From: Clostridium estertheticum
GTDB taxonomy: Bacteria; Bacillota; Clostridia; Clostridiales; Clostridiaceae
NCBI RefSeq assembly: GCF_011065935.2
Contig: NZ_JAAMNH020000001.1
Span: forward strand, 5,353,001-5,417,000
DNA length: 64,000 nucleotides
Direction of reading: 5' to 3'
Of this stretch, positions 54,381 to 63,521 are shown piece by piece. A program made the translations under genes and the position numbers. A model generated the notes under the pieces. It ran no database searches and was not told the DNA's origin. It saw nothing but the letters and a program-made list of their open reading frames with translations. Within the stretch, counting starts at the first letter, position 1; each line of letters opens with the position of its first letter.

Positions 54381-54566
54381 ATGAATAAAAAACAAATTGT
54401 TTTCGTTACATCTAATTTAGGAAAAATTAAATCAGCCCAAAGAGATCTTGAAGATGTAGAAGTTATACAATATAATGCAGAACTTATAGAACCTAGAAGT
54501 GATAGTATCAAGGAAATTTCAAAAGTAAAGGCAATGCAAGCAAATGGGGGTGGAATTATCTTATGA
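54381..54566 (+). pseudogene. Truncated Ham1/ITPase-like gene
   Basis: From ATG at 54381 (GAGGGAT upstream): IVFVTSNLGKIKSAQRDL is the N-terminal nucleotide motif of XTP/ITP pyrophosphatases and EPRSDSIKEISKVKAMQA the next block. The frame stops after 61 residues, whereas the family needs about 180-200. The remainder has been replaced by the GNAT gene, whose start overlaps by four bases. Confidence 0.72.
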
Positions 54567-55069
54567 CAATTGAAACAGAAAGACTTATAATTAGAAAATT
54601 TACCAACCAAGATATAGATTTAATCTTTGATATCAATAATAATCCAGAATGCATTAAATTCAATGGGTGGGATTCCATGTCTATAGAAAATTGTAAAGAA
54701 ACTCTCGATAAATGGATGTGCAACTATTCTATTTCACCTGGTTTAGGTGCTTTTTGCGTAGAAAGCAAGGTAGATAAATCAAGAATAGGGATGGCATTCA
54801 TTGTTAAGTCGAAAGAGATAAATCAATATGAAATAGGATTTAGGTTACGACGGATTTATTGGGATAAAGGCTATGCTAAGGAGATAACACGCGAATTTAT
54901 TAAATATGCAGAAGGTAAACTGGGAGCTACTTCAGTAATTGCTGAAGTATATAAAGCTAATGTTAGGTCAAGAAGTGTATTTGAAAAGTTTAATTTTACA
55001 GAGTACGGTCATCCTGATGGAGATGATGGACTTGTCTATAAATATGAAATTGTAAAAAACTATCATTAA
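54563..55069 (+). CDS. GNAT acetyltransferase
   Basis: 168 residues, RimJ/RimL-like: TIETERLIIRKFTNQDIDLI, YEIGFRLRRIYWDKGYAKEI loop, VIAEVYKANVRSRSVFEKFN. It lacks a ribosome site of its own and begins inside the broken ITPase gene, so translation may be coupled to that remnant. Confidence 0.87.
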   Translation: MTIETERLIIRKFTNQDIDLIFDINNNPECIKFNGWDSMSIENCKETLDKWMCNYSISPGLGAFCVESKVDKSRIGMAFIVKSKEINQYEIGFRLRRIYWDKGYAKEITREFIKYAEGKLGATSVIAEVYKANVRSRSVFEKFNFTEYGHPDGDDGLVYKYEIVKNYH

Positions 55070-55130
55070 TATTACGAATTAGGTGTTTATTAAAGCATGA
55101 GTTTTTAATACAGAAATTGAGGAGAATTTA

Positions 55131-55513
55131 ATGAAAATTGAATATGCAAGTGAAATACATTTTCAATACATAATTGATAATAATAAACATATATCAAGGT
55201 AACTAATACAATCGATGAATGTTTAAGGAGAGATTTAATTGAAGAAACTGGATACATCATAAATATAAATAGTTTTGTTTGTAGCTGAACTGAGTATATT
55301 TATGGTCCAAAATATAAAAAATACTTGAAATTAGTTGGTTCTTTCTATATGATTCAATTAGAAAATGACACTGGTTTGTAAAGTGAACTGGATCATAACT
55401 TAGTTTGGAAAGATTTAGATACCCTTAGGAAGAATATTCGTCTTGAATACCAATATTAGGCTATACAAGAAGCATTTAAAATGAAAGAGACTAAGATATT
55501 AAACAACACCTAG
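55131..55513 (+). pseudogene. Nudix hydrolase pseudogene
   Basis: ATG at 55131 has GAGGAG upstream, but the frame shifts near 55200. Then one frame carries ECLRRDLIEETGYIININSF, an incomplete Nudix box, GSFYMIQLENDTGL and LDHNLVWKDLDTL, crossed by three stop codons. The GG-x5-E part of the box is missing. Clearly decayed. Confidence 0.8.
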
Positions 55514-55572
55514 TGTGATAAGAAACGGAATTTTTACTAATATAATAATAATAATAGTTAGGAGATATTTAT

Positions 55573-56097
55573 ATGATATTGTCAGGCAAAGAGATTAAAA
55601 AGAAATTAGGAAATGAGATTATTATTGAACCATTTGTAGATAAGCAGCTTAACCCCAATAGTTATAATTTACGGCTACATAACCGTCTACTTGTTTATGA
55701 AGACTCTGCTTTGGATATGAAGAAAGATAACAAAACAAAAGAGTTGATTATACCCCCGGAGGGATTACTTCTTGAAACTGGAAAGTTATATCTAGGTAGA
55801 ACCGTTGAATATACAAGGACAGATAAATATGTACCTATGTTAGAAGGTAGGTCCTCAGTTGGAAGGCTTGGATTATTCATTCATATTACAGCTGGATTTG
55901 GGGATGTAGGATTTAGTGGTTATTGGACATTGGAAATATTTTGTGTTCAGCCTATAAGAATATACCCTGATGTAGAGATATGCCAAATATATTACCATAA
56001 TATCGAAGGAGAATATGATAAGTATTCAAGTGGCAAGTATCAGAATAATACGGATATTCAGCCAAGTTTATTATTTAAGGATTTCCAAGAGAGGTAA
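55573..56097 (+). CDS. dcd: dCTP deaminase
   Basis: 174 residues. QLNPNSYNLRLHNRLLVYED, LEGRSSVGRLGLFIHITAG and FGDVGFSGYWTLEIFC hold the trimer core with the catalytic Glu in TLE; C-terminal KYQNNTDIQPSLLFKDF binds triphosphate. It makes dUTP (or dUMP in bifunctional forms). The core genome probably has another copy; this one sits in accessory DNA. AGGAGA precedes the ATG. Confidence 0.92.
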   Translation: MILSGKEIKKKLGNEIIIEPFVDKQLNPNSYNLRLHNRLLVYEDSALDMKKDNKTKELIIPPEGLLLETGKLYLGRTVEYTRTDKYVPMLEGRSSVGRLGLFIHITAGFGDVGFSGYWTLEIFCVQPIRIYPDVEICQIYYHNIEGEYDKYSSGKYQNNTDIQPSLLFKDFQER

Positions 56098-56131
56098 AAA
56101 ACTCAAATTAGATTCATTGGAGGTTTTACAA

Positions 56132-56698
56132 ATGAAGGCATGTTTTGCATTACTTGTAGATAATGAAATTCATAACTATTCGAGAAATCTAGCCTTTGCT
56201 TTTGATAGAAAATATAATACGGGTTTTATATCTGCTAGTCTTCCTCAGCATATTACTTTAGGTCCAGTATTTGAGGTGAAAAATATTGAGGAAGTTGAGA
56301 ACTACTTTGATTATGTGGCAAAAAATCTAAAGCCATTTGAAGTTTTAATTACAGATATTGATTTGAAGATATTGGGTGATGAAGAAGCTGGTTTTGGTAT
56401 TATATGGATGAACATTAAAGAAAGCATAGAATTAAGGGAGCTACATAATACAATTTATAAGTATATTACTGAACATTCATGGGATACAGATAATAATGAT
56501 AAATACCATTTTCACTCAACCATAGCACTGGGAAAACAGCCTGCTAATGTATATAAGGAGCTATACCAGTGCATTTCTGATAAGAAAATTAACCATAATT
56601 GTATTATAAATGAGCTAGCAATGTTTTGTACTACAGATAGTGAAAATAAAATGGGAACCTATATTACTTTCAAAATACTAAATATAAATAATAAATAG
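56132..56698 (+). CDS. 2H phosphodiesterase / 2'-5' RNA ligase-like protein
   Basis: 188 residues from the ATG at 56132 (GGAGG upstream). The two H-x-S/T motifs are QHITLGPVF and FHSTIALG, the catalytic pair of the 2H superfamily acting on 2',3'-cyclic or 2'-5' phosphodiester bonds. Lies 34 bases after dcd. Confidence 0.82.
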   Translation: MKACFALLVDNEIHNYSRNLAFAFDRKYNTGFISASLPQHITLGPVFEVKNIEEVENYFDYVAKNLKPFEVLITDIDLKILGDEEAGFGIIWMNIKESIELRELHNTIYKYITEHSWDTDNNDKYHFHSTIALGKQPANVYKELYQCISDKKINHNCIINELAMFCTTDSENKMGTYITFKILNINNK

Positions 56699-56777
56699 CT
56701 GTTTGCGATTACTAGCTTTTACTTAGTTTCCAATAGTAAACCGGAAAATTTACTATTAAATGGAGGGTTATTAAATA

Positions 56778-57299
56778 ATGAAAGGTAAAATAGAACCCGA
56801 ATTGTATAATAAAATATATATCATAGGGTCAGTAGCAAGTGGAAAAACTACAATGGCTAAAAAATTATCAAATCTATTCAATATTACCTGGCATGAATTG
56901 GATAATGTAGTCCACATGAGGTTGCCAGGTGGTGATGTGACCAGGTCCTCAGAAGAAATAACTTTTGAGTTCAATAAGATTATTAGTTGTGAAAAATGGA
57001 TTATCGAAGGTGTTTTTCGTGAATGTTTTAATGAAGGATTTGATAAAGCAGATTCTATAATATTGCTGAATACACCCCCTTATAAAAGGAAATGTCGCAT
57101 TGCAAAGCGTTGGCTTTGTCAAAGGATAAGACTTGAAGAATCTAATTATGTTCCAACTTTTAAAATGCTTTTACGCATGTATAAATGGAGCAGTGGATTT
57201 GAAAAATCAAAAGACACTATTTTAAAAACGCTTGAACCTTACATTGATAAGGTAATTGTATTGAATGATAACACAGATATATTTGATAATAAAAAATAA
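56778..57299 (+). CDS. P-loop kinase-like protein (DNA topology modulation/FlaR-like family)
   Basis: 173 residues; GGAGGG upstream. IYIIGSVASGKTTMAKKLSN is Walker A; WHELDNVVHM, EKWIIEGVFRE and IAKRWLCQRIRLE match the adenylate-kinase-like group named after FlaR. True substrate not known. Confidence 0.85.
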   Translation: MKGKIEPELYNKIYIIGSVASGKTTMAKKLSNLFNITWHELDNVVHMRLPGGDVTRSSEEITFEFNKIISCEKWIIEGVFRECFNEGFDKADSIILLNTPPYKRKCRIAKRWLCQRIRLEESNYVPTFKMLLRMYKWSSGFEKSKDTILKTLEPYIDKVIVLNDNTDIFDNKK

Positions 57300-57319
57300 T
57301 TAAAAATGAGGCGTTCTAA

Positions 57320-58009
57320 ATGGCAACTTGGATTACACATCTAAGAATAGCAGAAGAAATTCTAAAAAAATCATATAATTTTGAAACAAAACCTTTCATA
57401 GTAGGAAATATTGCGCCCGACGCTGGTGTACCTAATGAAGATTATAGTATCTTTAATCCAGCAAAAAAAATTACACATTGGGAGACAGAAAACAAAGAAA
57501 TTAATGCTCAAGGTTTTTGGGACAACTATTTGAATAATAGTGGAATAGAAGAAAGTAATGAGCTGTTCTCTTTTAAAATAGGATATTTTGTTCATTTATT
57601 GACTGATATTGAATGGTCAAAACTATTTGTTCAGAAGAAGAATGAGATTTTATACAAAGAAGGATTAGAAAAAGATGAAAGTTTTATTTGGACTATAAAA
57701 AAGGATTGGTATGGCCTTGATTATATATATTTAGAAAACCATCCACAGTGTATATTTAATACATTGTTTAAAAATATAAATAGTGTACCAGATTACCTAG
57801 ATTATTTTCCACACAGTGCCTTTGAGGATAAAGTAAAATACATTACTGAATTTTATCTAGGAGAAAATACTGAAACTAAAGATAACTTTATTTATTTAAC
57901 AGAGGGAGAAATGGACAACTTTATTTATAGTGCCACAAATGTAATAGATGATTTACTTCGCCATCTGTTAATAAAGAAAACCTCTGCTATCAATGCACTG
58001 CAATATTGA
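57320..58009 (+). CDS. Zinc-dependent phospholipase C-like hydrolase
   Basis: 229 residues. WITHLRIAEEIL, VGNIAPDAG, KKITHWE and IGYFVHLLTDIEWSK give the His/Asp zinc ligands of the zinc-dependent phospholipase C family seen in Firmicutes. No signal peptide, so intracellular; substrate unclear. It follows the P-loop gene by 20 bases. Confidence 0.82.
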   Translation: MATWITHLRIAEEILKKSYNFETKPFIVGNIAPDAGVPNEDYSIFNPAKKITHWETENKEINAQGFWDNYLNNSGIEESNELFSFKIGYFVHLLTDIEWSKLFVQKKNEILYKEGLEKDESFIWTIKKDWYGLDYIYLENHPQCIFNTLFKNINSVPDYLDYFPHSAFEDKVKYITEFYLGENTETKDNFIYLTEGEMDNFIYSATNVIDDLLRHLLIKKTSAINALQY

Positions 58010-58099
58010 AATACTTTGAAACTAATGTAAACATTTTAGATGGGCTGAAACAGTCCATAGAAAAATTGACAAGTTACATTTAATAAGGGGATGATACTA

Positions 58100-58912
58100 T
58101 TGAGTGAACAAAGTATAATCGAATTAACCGATCATATGAATACGGTGGATACTATACATAATGATTTATTAAATCTCGGTGTTAAAGCTTGTGATATTCT
58201 ATTAGTGCATTCTTCACTATCCAGCATTGGTTGGGTTTGTGGCGCTGCTCAAGCGGTTATAGTTGCGCTAAAGCAAGTTATTAATGAGAATGGAACACTA
58301 ATAATGCCTGCTCATAGCGGAGCAATTTCTGATCCTGCAGAATGGGAAAACCCACCTGTACCTAAAGAATGGCTACAACAAATATATGATAGTATGCCTG
58401 CCTTTGATGTAGATCTTACATCGTCTAGGGGAATGGGTAGTATTGCTGAATTATTTAGAACCTTGCCTCAGGTATATAGGTCCAATCACCCCCAAGTATC
58501 CTTTGCATCTCAGGGCAAATTTGCCAATGATATAACAAATAATCATAAATTGACGCCTCAATTTGGAATGGAATCCCCTCTAGGTAAAATGTATGAGTTA
58601 AATGCAAAAGTACTTTTACTGGGAGTAGGATATGATTCTTGTACTTGCTTTCATCTTGCAGAAGCATTGAATGAAAAAATGCCAACAAGAAAAATGGGGG
58701 CAGCAATTATAGAAAATAATAAAAGGATTTGGAAGTGGTTTGAGGATTTTGATTATAATTCAGAGGATGATTTCGAGTCGATAGGACTGGCATTTGAAAC
58801 AACAAATAACGTAGTATTTGGTAAGGTTGGTAAAGCTGAATGTAAGTTATTCAATATGAAAGCAGGAGTTGATTTTGCAAAAGAATGGTTACAAAGTAAT
58901 AGATTTGACTAA
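58100..58912 (+). CDS. AAC(3)-family aminoglycoside N-acetyltransferase-like protein
   Basis: 270 residues from a TTG at 58100, about ten bases after AAGGGG; an ATG at 58091 touches that site. DILLVHSSLSSIGWVCGAAQ, NGTLIMPAHSGAISDPAEW, SNHPQVSFASQGKFA, PLGKMYELNAKVLLLGVGYD and the catalytic-type His in SCTCFHLAEAL are the family motifs. Many homologues act on unknown substrates, so resistance is possible but unproven. Confidence 0.88.
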   Translation: MSEQSIIELTDHMNTVDTIHNDLLNLGVKACDILLVHSSLSSIGWVCGAAQAVIVALKQVINENGTLIMPAHSGAISDPAEWENPPVPKEWLQQIYDSMPAFDVDLTSSRGMGSIAELFRTLPQVYRSNHPQVSFASQGKFANDITNNHKLTPQFGMESPLGKMYELNAKVLLLGVGYDSCTCFHLAEALNEKMPTRKMGAAIIENNKRIWKWFEDFDYNSEDDFESIGLAFETTNNVVFGKVGKAECKLFNMKAGVDFAKEWLQSNRFD

Positions 58913-58974
58913 AAGTATTGTTATTTAATTTAAATATTTTCGTGGCATATAACCTAGCAAAATAGGAGGCACTT

Positions 58975-59364
58975 ATGAAAGGAACATTGCATCATATTGA
59001 ACTTTACGTGAAAAACTTGAATATAAGTAAAGAGTTTTGGGGTTGGTTATTACTTGAACTTGGTTATAGTGAACATCAAAATTGGGAAAAGGGTATAAGC
59101 TATATTTTAGAGAATACTTATATTGTATTTGTTCAAGTTGAGGATAGATTTTTAGATATACCTTACCATAGATGTGGTGCGGGCTTAAACCACCTCGCTT
59201 TTCATGGTGGAAGCAGAGAATTTATAGATGAAATCACAGTAAAGCTAAGAGAAAAAGGTGTTAAAATATTATATGAGGATAAGCATCCATATGCAGGTGG
59301 ACTTGGCTATTACGCGGTTTATTTTGAAGACCCAGATAGGATGAAAATTGAGATAGTAGCTTAG
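58975..59364 (+). CDS. VOC (glyoxalase-like) family protein
   Basis: 129 residues, GGAGGC upstream. HHIELYVKNLNISKEFWGWL and the mirrored LNHLAFHGGS to YAVYFEDPDRMKIEIVA are the paired beta-alpha-beta3 units. His and Glu metal ligands are visible. This family covers glyoxalase I, fosfomycin resistance proteins and others; substrate unknown. Confidence 0.88.
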   Translation: MKGTLHHIELYVKNLNISKEFWGWLLLELGYSEHQNWEKGISYILENTYIVFVQVEDRFLDIPYHRCGAGLNHLAFHGGSREFIDEITVKLREKGVKILYEDKHPYAGGLGYYAVYFEDPDRMKIEIVA

Positions 59365-59422
59365 TAGCTGTTAAAAGTAACAGTATTAAAGGAGTATAAA
59401 CTTTAGTATAGGAGTGATGTAT

Positions 59423-60085
59423 ATGATTAACATTGTATTCGAAGCAAGAAATCGTCTTGAACCCTCATCAAAAGAAAATTCTCTAACCACAGGAAAAGTT
59501 AGGTCAATATCCTCTGCATTGTACAAAATTTTAGAGGATAAGAGTATTGATAATGTCTTTGCACACTGTGAACAGTTACTTAATGAGCACGAATGGACAT
59601 TGGGAGTCATTGCATACAATTGGGCTTACAGAGTTAGAAAACAATATAATGATAAGACTTTTTTTGTTTTTGAGGGTTGGCTTAAAAGGTATGTAACTGA
59701 TTGGGGGGATTGCGATGATTTTTGCACCCATGCTTTTGGTGAATTACTTAGTCAAAACAATGAATTATTCACACATATTGTTAAGTGGACTCAACACCCA
59801 GATTTTTTTGTAAGGCGTGCCTCTGCCGTTGTTTTAATTTATCCCATTAAACACAACAAATATCAGAATCTTAAACCATTTTTAATTTGTGATGCACTTA
59901 TGAATGATAACCACCATCTTGTTTTAAAAGGTTATGGCTGGATGTTAAAAGTTTTATCTGAAACCCAGCAAAGTAATGTATGCCAATACTTAACTAAGAA
60001 TAAAAATACTATGCCCAGGGTGTCTTTTAGATATGCCTTAGAGAAACTTAACAGCGAATTAAAATTACATTTAATGGAGGAGTAG
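59423..60085 (+). CDS. DNA alkylation repair protein (AlkD-like)
   Basis: 220 residues from the ATG at 59423 (GGAG upstream). HEAT-like helical repeats with the AlkD marks WTLGVIAYNWAYRVRKQY, TDWGDCDDFCTHAFGELL and QHPDFFVRRASAVVLIYPI. AlkD removes N3- or N7-alkylated bases. The stop overlaps nothing; the next GNAT gene starts four bases later. Confidence 0.87.
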   Translation: MINIVFEARNRLEPSSKENSLTTGKVRSISSALYKILEDKSIDNVFAHCEQLLNEHEWTLGVIAYNWAYRVRKQYNDKTFFVFEGWLKRYVTDWGDCDDFCTHAFGELLSQNNELFTHIVKWTQHPDFFVRRASAVVLIYPIKHNKYQNLKPFLICDALMNDNHHLVLKGYGWMLKVLSETQQSNVCQYLTKNKNTMPRVSFRYALEKLNSELKLHLMEE

Positions 60086-60088
60086 ATT

Positions 60089-60622
60089 ATGTTAATAAAA
60101 CTAGAAAAATTTAAAACCTGTGATGTACCTACCTTAATATCCTGGATTCCGGACAAAGAATTTTTGCTTCAATGGGCAGGACCAGCTTATACATTTCCTT
60201 TAACGCAAGATCAACTGCAATCTGAGATAAATATGATATCAAGTGAGAATCCAAAAACTTTGATGTTTACTGCTAGGATATCCGATACCAATGAAATAGT
60301 AGGTCATATCCAACTACTTGGTATAGATTTAGTAAATAGCTGTGCATGCATAGGAAGAGTTCTGGTAGGAAATGAAAAGCTTAGAAATAAAGGTATTGGT
60401 ATCAAGATGATTAATGGTATCTTAGCTATAGCATTTCAAACTTTAAAATTACATAGGATTTATTTAGGTGTTTTTGATTTTAATAAATCAGCTATAGCTT
60501 GTTATGAAAAAGCTGGCTTTAAAATTGAGGGAACCGCAAGAGATTTCAGGAAAATAAATGATGAGTATTGGTCCTTAATTAATATGAGTATTCTTGAGGA
60601 AGAGTATAAGATAAGCAATTAA
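60089..60622 (+). CDS. GNAT acetyltransferase
   Basis: 177 residues. ACIGRVLVGNEKLRNKGIGI is the loop (R-N-K-G-I-G), LGVFDFNKSAIACYEKAGFK the C-terminal half, and IEGTARDFRKINDEYWSLIN the RimJ/RimL-type end. Ribosome site GGAGGAG lies in the end of the AlkD-like gene, implying coupling. Confidence 0.89.
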   Translation: MLIKLEKFKTCDVPTLISWIPDKEFLLQWAGPAYTFPLTQDQLQSEINMISSENPKTLMFTARISDTNEIVGHIQLLGIDLVNSCACIGRVLVGNEKLRNKGIGIKMINGILAIAFQTLKLHRIYLGVFDFNKSAIACYEKAGFKIEGTARDFRKINDEYWSLINMSILEEEYKISN

Positions 60623-60639
60623 AGATTTTAGGAGGAAAA

Positions 60640-61272
60640 ATGAGTTCAAATTACAGTGTAAAACAAATAACAAGCCTATATGGAAGTTGTAATAAATGTG
60701 GTTTACCAAATATAAATTGTCTATGTGATAAGGCACCTAAAATAAAAACTAATGCAATGATTTGGATTCTTTCTACGGAAAAAGAATTTTACAGGCCTTC
60801 TAATACTGCAAGACTACTCGAACTAGTTAATCCAGATTCCACAGAAATTTTCCTTTGGGAAAGAACGAAAATACCTGAAAAGTTAATAGCAAATTTAAAT
60901 AATGAAATATATGAGCCCTTCTTGCTTTTTCCTATAGAAACTTATGAAACAGCCAGCCGTAAGGTTGAATATAAGAATACAGGAAAAATCCCTGCATTTA
61001 TTATAATAGATGGTACCTGGAAAGAGGCACGAAAAATATTTAGAAGAAGCCCCTACCTAGAAAAACTGCCAATCCTTTCCTTAGAGCCAGCTTTTAAGTC
61101 TAATTATGATTTAAGAAGAGGTGTGGTTGATGGTAATTTATGCACAATAGAAGTTGCAATGGAAGTATTAAAAATAAATGGCGAGATTGAATACTCACAA
61201 GTAGTAAACGAGTTTTTCAATCTATTTCTAAAGAGCTATAAGGCGGGATTAAGTGGCCACGAGGTAAAGTAA
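60640..61272 (+). CDS. DTW-domain tRNA-uridine aminocarboxypropyltransferase
   Basis: 210 residues. The N-terminal zinc motif CNKCGLPNINCLC, the SAM-binding STEKEFYRPSNTARLLEL and the name motif IIDGTWKEARKIFRRSP are present. Members (TapT/DTWD) form acp3U in tRNA using SAM. AGGAGG before the ATG. Confidence 0.89.
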   Translation: MSSNYSVKQITSLYGSCNKCGLPNINCLCDKAPKIKTNAMIWILSTEKEFYRPSNTARLLELVNPDSTEIFLWERTKIPEKLIANLNNEIYEPFLLFPIETYETASRKVEYKNTGKIPAFIIIDGTWKEARKIFRRSPYLEKLPILSLEPAFKSNYDLRRGVVDGNLCTIEVAMEVLKINGEIEYSQVVNEFFNLFLKSYKAGLSGHEVK

Positions 61273-61387
61273 AAATGGTTTGAGATTTTTATGTGATACA
61301 ATCTATATTGATGTTATGTTAAAATCATTATATTACTATTTTTATGTTGCCCTTACCTAAATTCTAGTCATGATTGGAGAATAATTA

Positions 61388-62275
61388 ATGAAAAGATTCA
61401 AGAAATTTTATATAGAAATTACAAATGTGTGTAATCTTTGTTGCAGTTTTTGTCCGCAAACACTTAGGGCTCCTGAATTTATGACCCTAGAAACCTTTAG
61501 CAAAATATTAGATGGAATAAAACCTCATACGGATTATATATATTTTCATGTTAAAGGAGAACCACTTTTGCATCCCAAATTAGATGAATTTTTGGATTTA
61601 AGTTATGAAAAAGGTCTTAAGGTTAATATAACCACCAATGGGACTCTAATAAATAAAGTTCAGGACAAAATAATCCTAAAGCCCGCGTTAAGACAGATTA
61701 ATTTTTCTTTGCACAGCTTTGACGGCAATGAGGGTTCAACCTGTAAGGATGAATATGTTAATAATATTATCTCCTTTGTGAAAGAATCTATAGCCACGAC
61801 GGATACTTTATTTTCTCTAAGGTTATGGAACCTTGATTTGGATAATACAACTAACCTTGAGGCTAAGAAAAATCGCGACTTGCTTTCTGTAATCGAAAAT
61901 GCCTTCAATCTACCTTATAAAATTGAAGAAGAAATACATCCTGGTCGTGGTATCAAAATTTGTGATAGTGTATATTTAAATCAAGACCATGAATTTCAGT
62001 GGCCAGATTTAAAGCTAGAAGAAGATAATAGCCCTGGTTTTTGTTATGGTCTTAGAAACCAAGTAGCTATATTAGTAGATGGCACAGTAGTACCCTGCTG
62101 CCTTGATGGAGAAGGTGTGATTAACCTAGGCAATATTCATGAAACTCCTTTTTCTGAAATAGTTGAAAGCAAAAGGGCAAACGACATTTTCAATGGCTTT
62201 TCTAGGAGAGAAGCGGTTGAAGAGCTATGCAGAAAGTGCGGCTACAGAAAAAAATTTAACGATACATCGGAGTAG
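61388..62275 (+). CDS. Radical SAM/SPASM domain protein
   Basis: 295 residues. CNLCCSFC is the C-x3-C-x2-C [4Fe-4S] motif at residues about 14-21; HVKGEPLLHP is the SAM-binding GGEPL-type motif. The SPASM part begins at PGFCYGLRNQVAILVDGTVV and continues PCCLDGEGVINLGN to ELCRKCGYR. Often matures peptides or enzymes; no precursor peptide gene was seen nearby. Confidence 0.9.
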   Translation: MKRFKKFYIEITNVCNLCCSFCPQTLRAPEFMTLETFSKILDGIKPHTDYIYFHVKGEPLLHPKLDEFLDLSYEKGLKVNITTNGTLINKVQDKIILKPALRQINFSLHSFDGNEGSTCKDEYVNNIISFVKESIATTDTLFSLRLWNLDLDNTTNLEAKKNRDLLSVIENAFNLPYKIEEEIHPGRGIKICDSVYLNQDHEFQWPDLKLEEDNSPGFCYGLRNQVAILVDGTVVPCCLDGEGVINLGNIHETPFSEIVESKRANDIFNGFSRREAVEELCRKCGYRKKFNDTSE

Positions 62276-62362
62276 TGTCTTTAATTGAGCTACTTTAGCA
62301 AATTTTCAATTGAAAAACACAGGCTAATTTCATAAATTAACCTGTTTTTTTTGTAAAATAAT

Positions 62363-63298
62363 TTATTTTTTACTTATAGCCGCATCTCCGGAAATAGTTT
62401 CTATTCTAATAGTTTTCTGCCCATTTCCAACAGTTCCTTTGATATTTCGCTTTTCTACTTTGCCAATTACTACTAGCGGGAAAGTATTATCTAATTCTCC
62501 AGATGTACTACTGAAATCAACCTTAAATTCGGACGCTTGTGGAAGAATTAACTCCACATCTCCTGAAACTGTTTCCGCTGCTACCTCATTATTAAATTCA
62601 CTATATGATGCTTTAATGCTTCCTGAAACTGAATTTGCTTTAATATCTCCAGTAATAGCTTCAATTTTTATATCACCTGAAGTTGTCTCAAATCCGTTTG
62701 TTTTAGCTGATAGTGCTTTTATATCAACGGTACCTGAAACGCTGCTGAAATCCGTTATATTGGCTACAATGGAATTTATGCTTACATCTCCTGAAATTGT
62801 GTTTGCCTTAAAGTTATCCCCCTCAAGCTTATCAATTTTTATTTCCCCGGATACGGTTTCTATATCCATAGATTTTTTATATTTTTCTGGAATATATAAA
62901 TCTAGTTTTGTGTTTAAACTAAAATTAATTATAGACATAATTTTATTTGGATATTTTATTGATATATTTAATATATCTCCATTTAAACTTGTTTCTAATT
63001 TAGGTGCCCTACTCATCTCAGAAGCTGTACCATGAAAATGCACCACTATTTTATCCTCTTTTGATAATATTATATTAACATCTGAGCTTACTGTATCCAC
63101 CATAACCTTGCTTATAGGTACTATAATAAATTCCTTGGTTTCGTCAATACTTCCACTTCCCATTGATACGGTGGCCTCCTTGGCTGTTGTTAATAAGTTT
63201 CTTCCCTGGATTTTTGCAACTATAAAAGCAAACCCTATTGAAATTACTACTATCAGTAGTGTTATTTGAATTATTTTCTTAACATTAAAATTACTCAT
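62363..63298 (-). CDS. DUF4097 family beta-helix membrane protein
   Basis: 311 residues from the ATG at 63298 (GGGGGGAGG upstream). An N-terminal helix (IIQITLLIVVISIGFAFIVA) is followed by repeated beta units with the motif TVSGDV/TISGDV (KANTISGDVSINS, FSSVSGTVDIKA, ETTSGDIKIEA, ANSVSGSIKA, AETVSGDVELI). This is the putative adhesin DUF4097 repeat, often under envelope-stress control. Confidence 0.87.
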   Translation of the reverse strand: MSNFNVKKIIQITLLIVVISIGFAFIVAKIQGRNLLTTAKEATVSMGSGSIDETKEFIIVPISKVMVDTVSSDVNIILSKEDKIVVHFHGTASEMSRAPKLETSLNGDILNISIKYPNKIMSIINFSLNTKLDLYIPEKYKKSMDIETVSGEIKIDKLEGDNFKANTISGDVSINSIVANITDFSSVSGTVDIKALSAKTNGFETTSGDIKIEAITGDIKANSVSGSIKASYSEFNNEVAAETVSGDVELILPQASEFKVDFSSTSGELDNTFPLVVIGKVEKRNIKGTVGNGQKTIRIETISGDAAISKK

Positions 63299-63388
63299 TT
63301 TCCTCCCCCCTATTACATTATTTACCATGATTCCATTTTATCATAGGCTGCTGTTTATTGTAAGTTATTTTCTATAATATCAAAAAAT

Positions 63389-63433
63389 AAAAATAAGGCT
63401 ATAATATAAAAATTCAATTATAGCCTTATTTTT
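63389..63433. terminator. Bidirectional terminator
   Basis: AAAAATAAGGCTATAAT pairs with ATTATAGCCTTATTTTT. It lies upstream of the DUF4097 gene and downstream of the TetR gene, which it probably terminates. Confidence 0.9.
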
Positions 63434-63521
63434 ACTAGACTGTCATGTTTACTGCTTGTTCCTTTACTTGTACCAATTTCTTCATCTTATCTGCATGACC
63501 CTTCATCAATAATGCTTTTTT

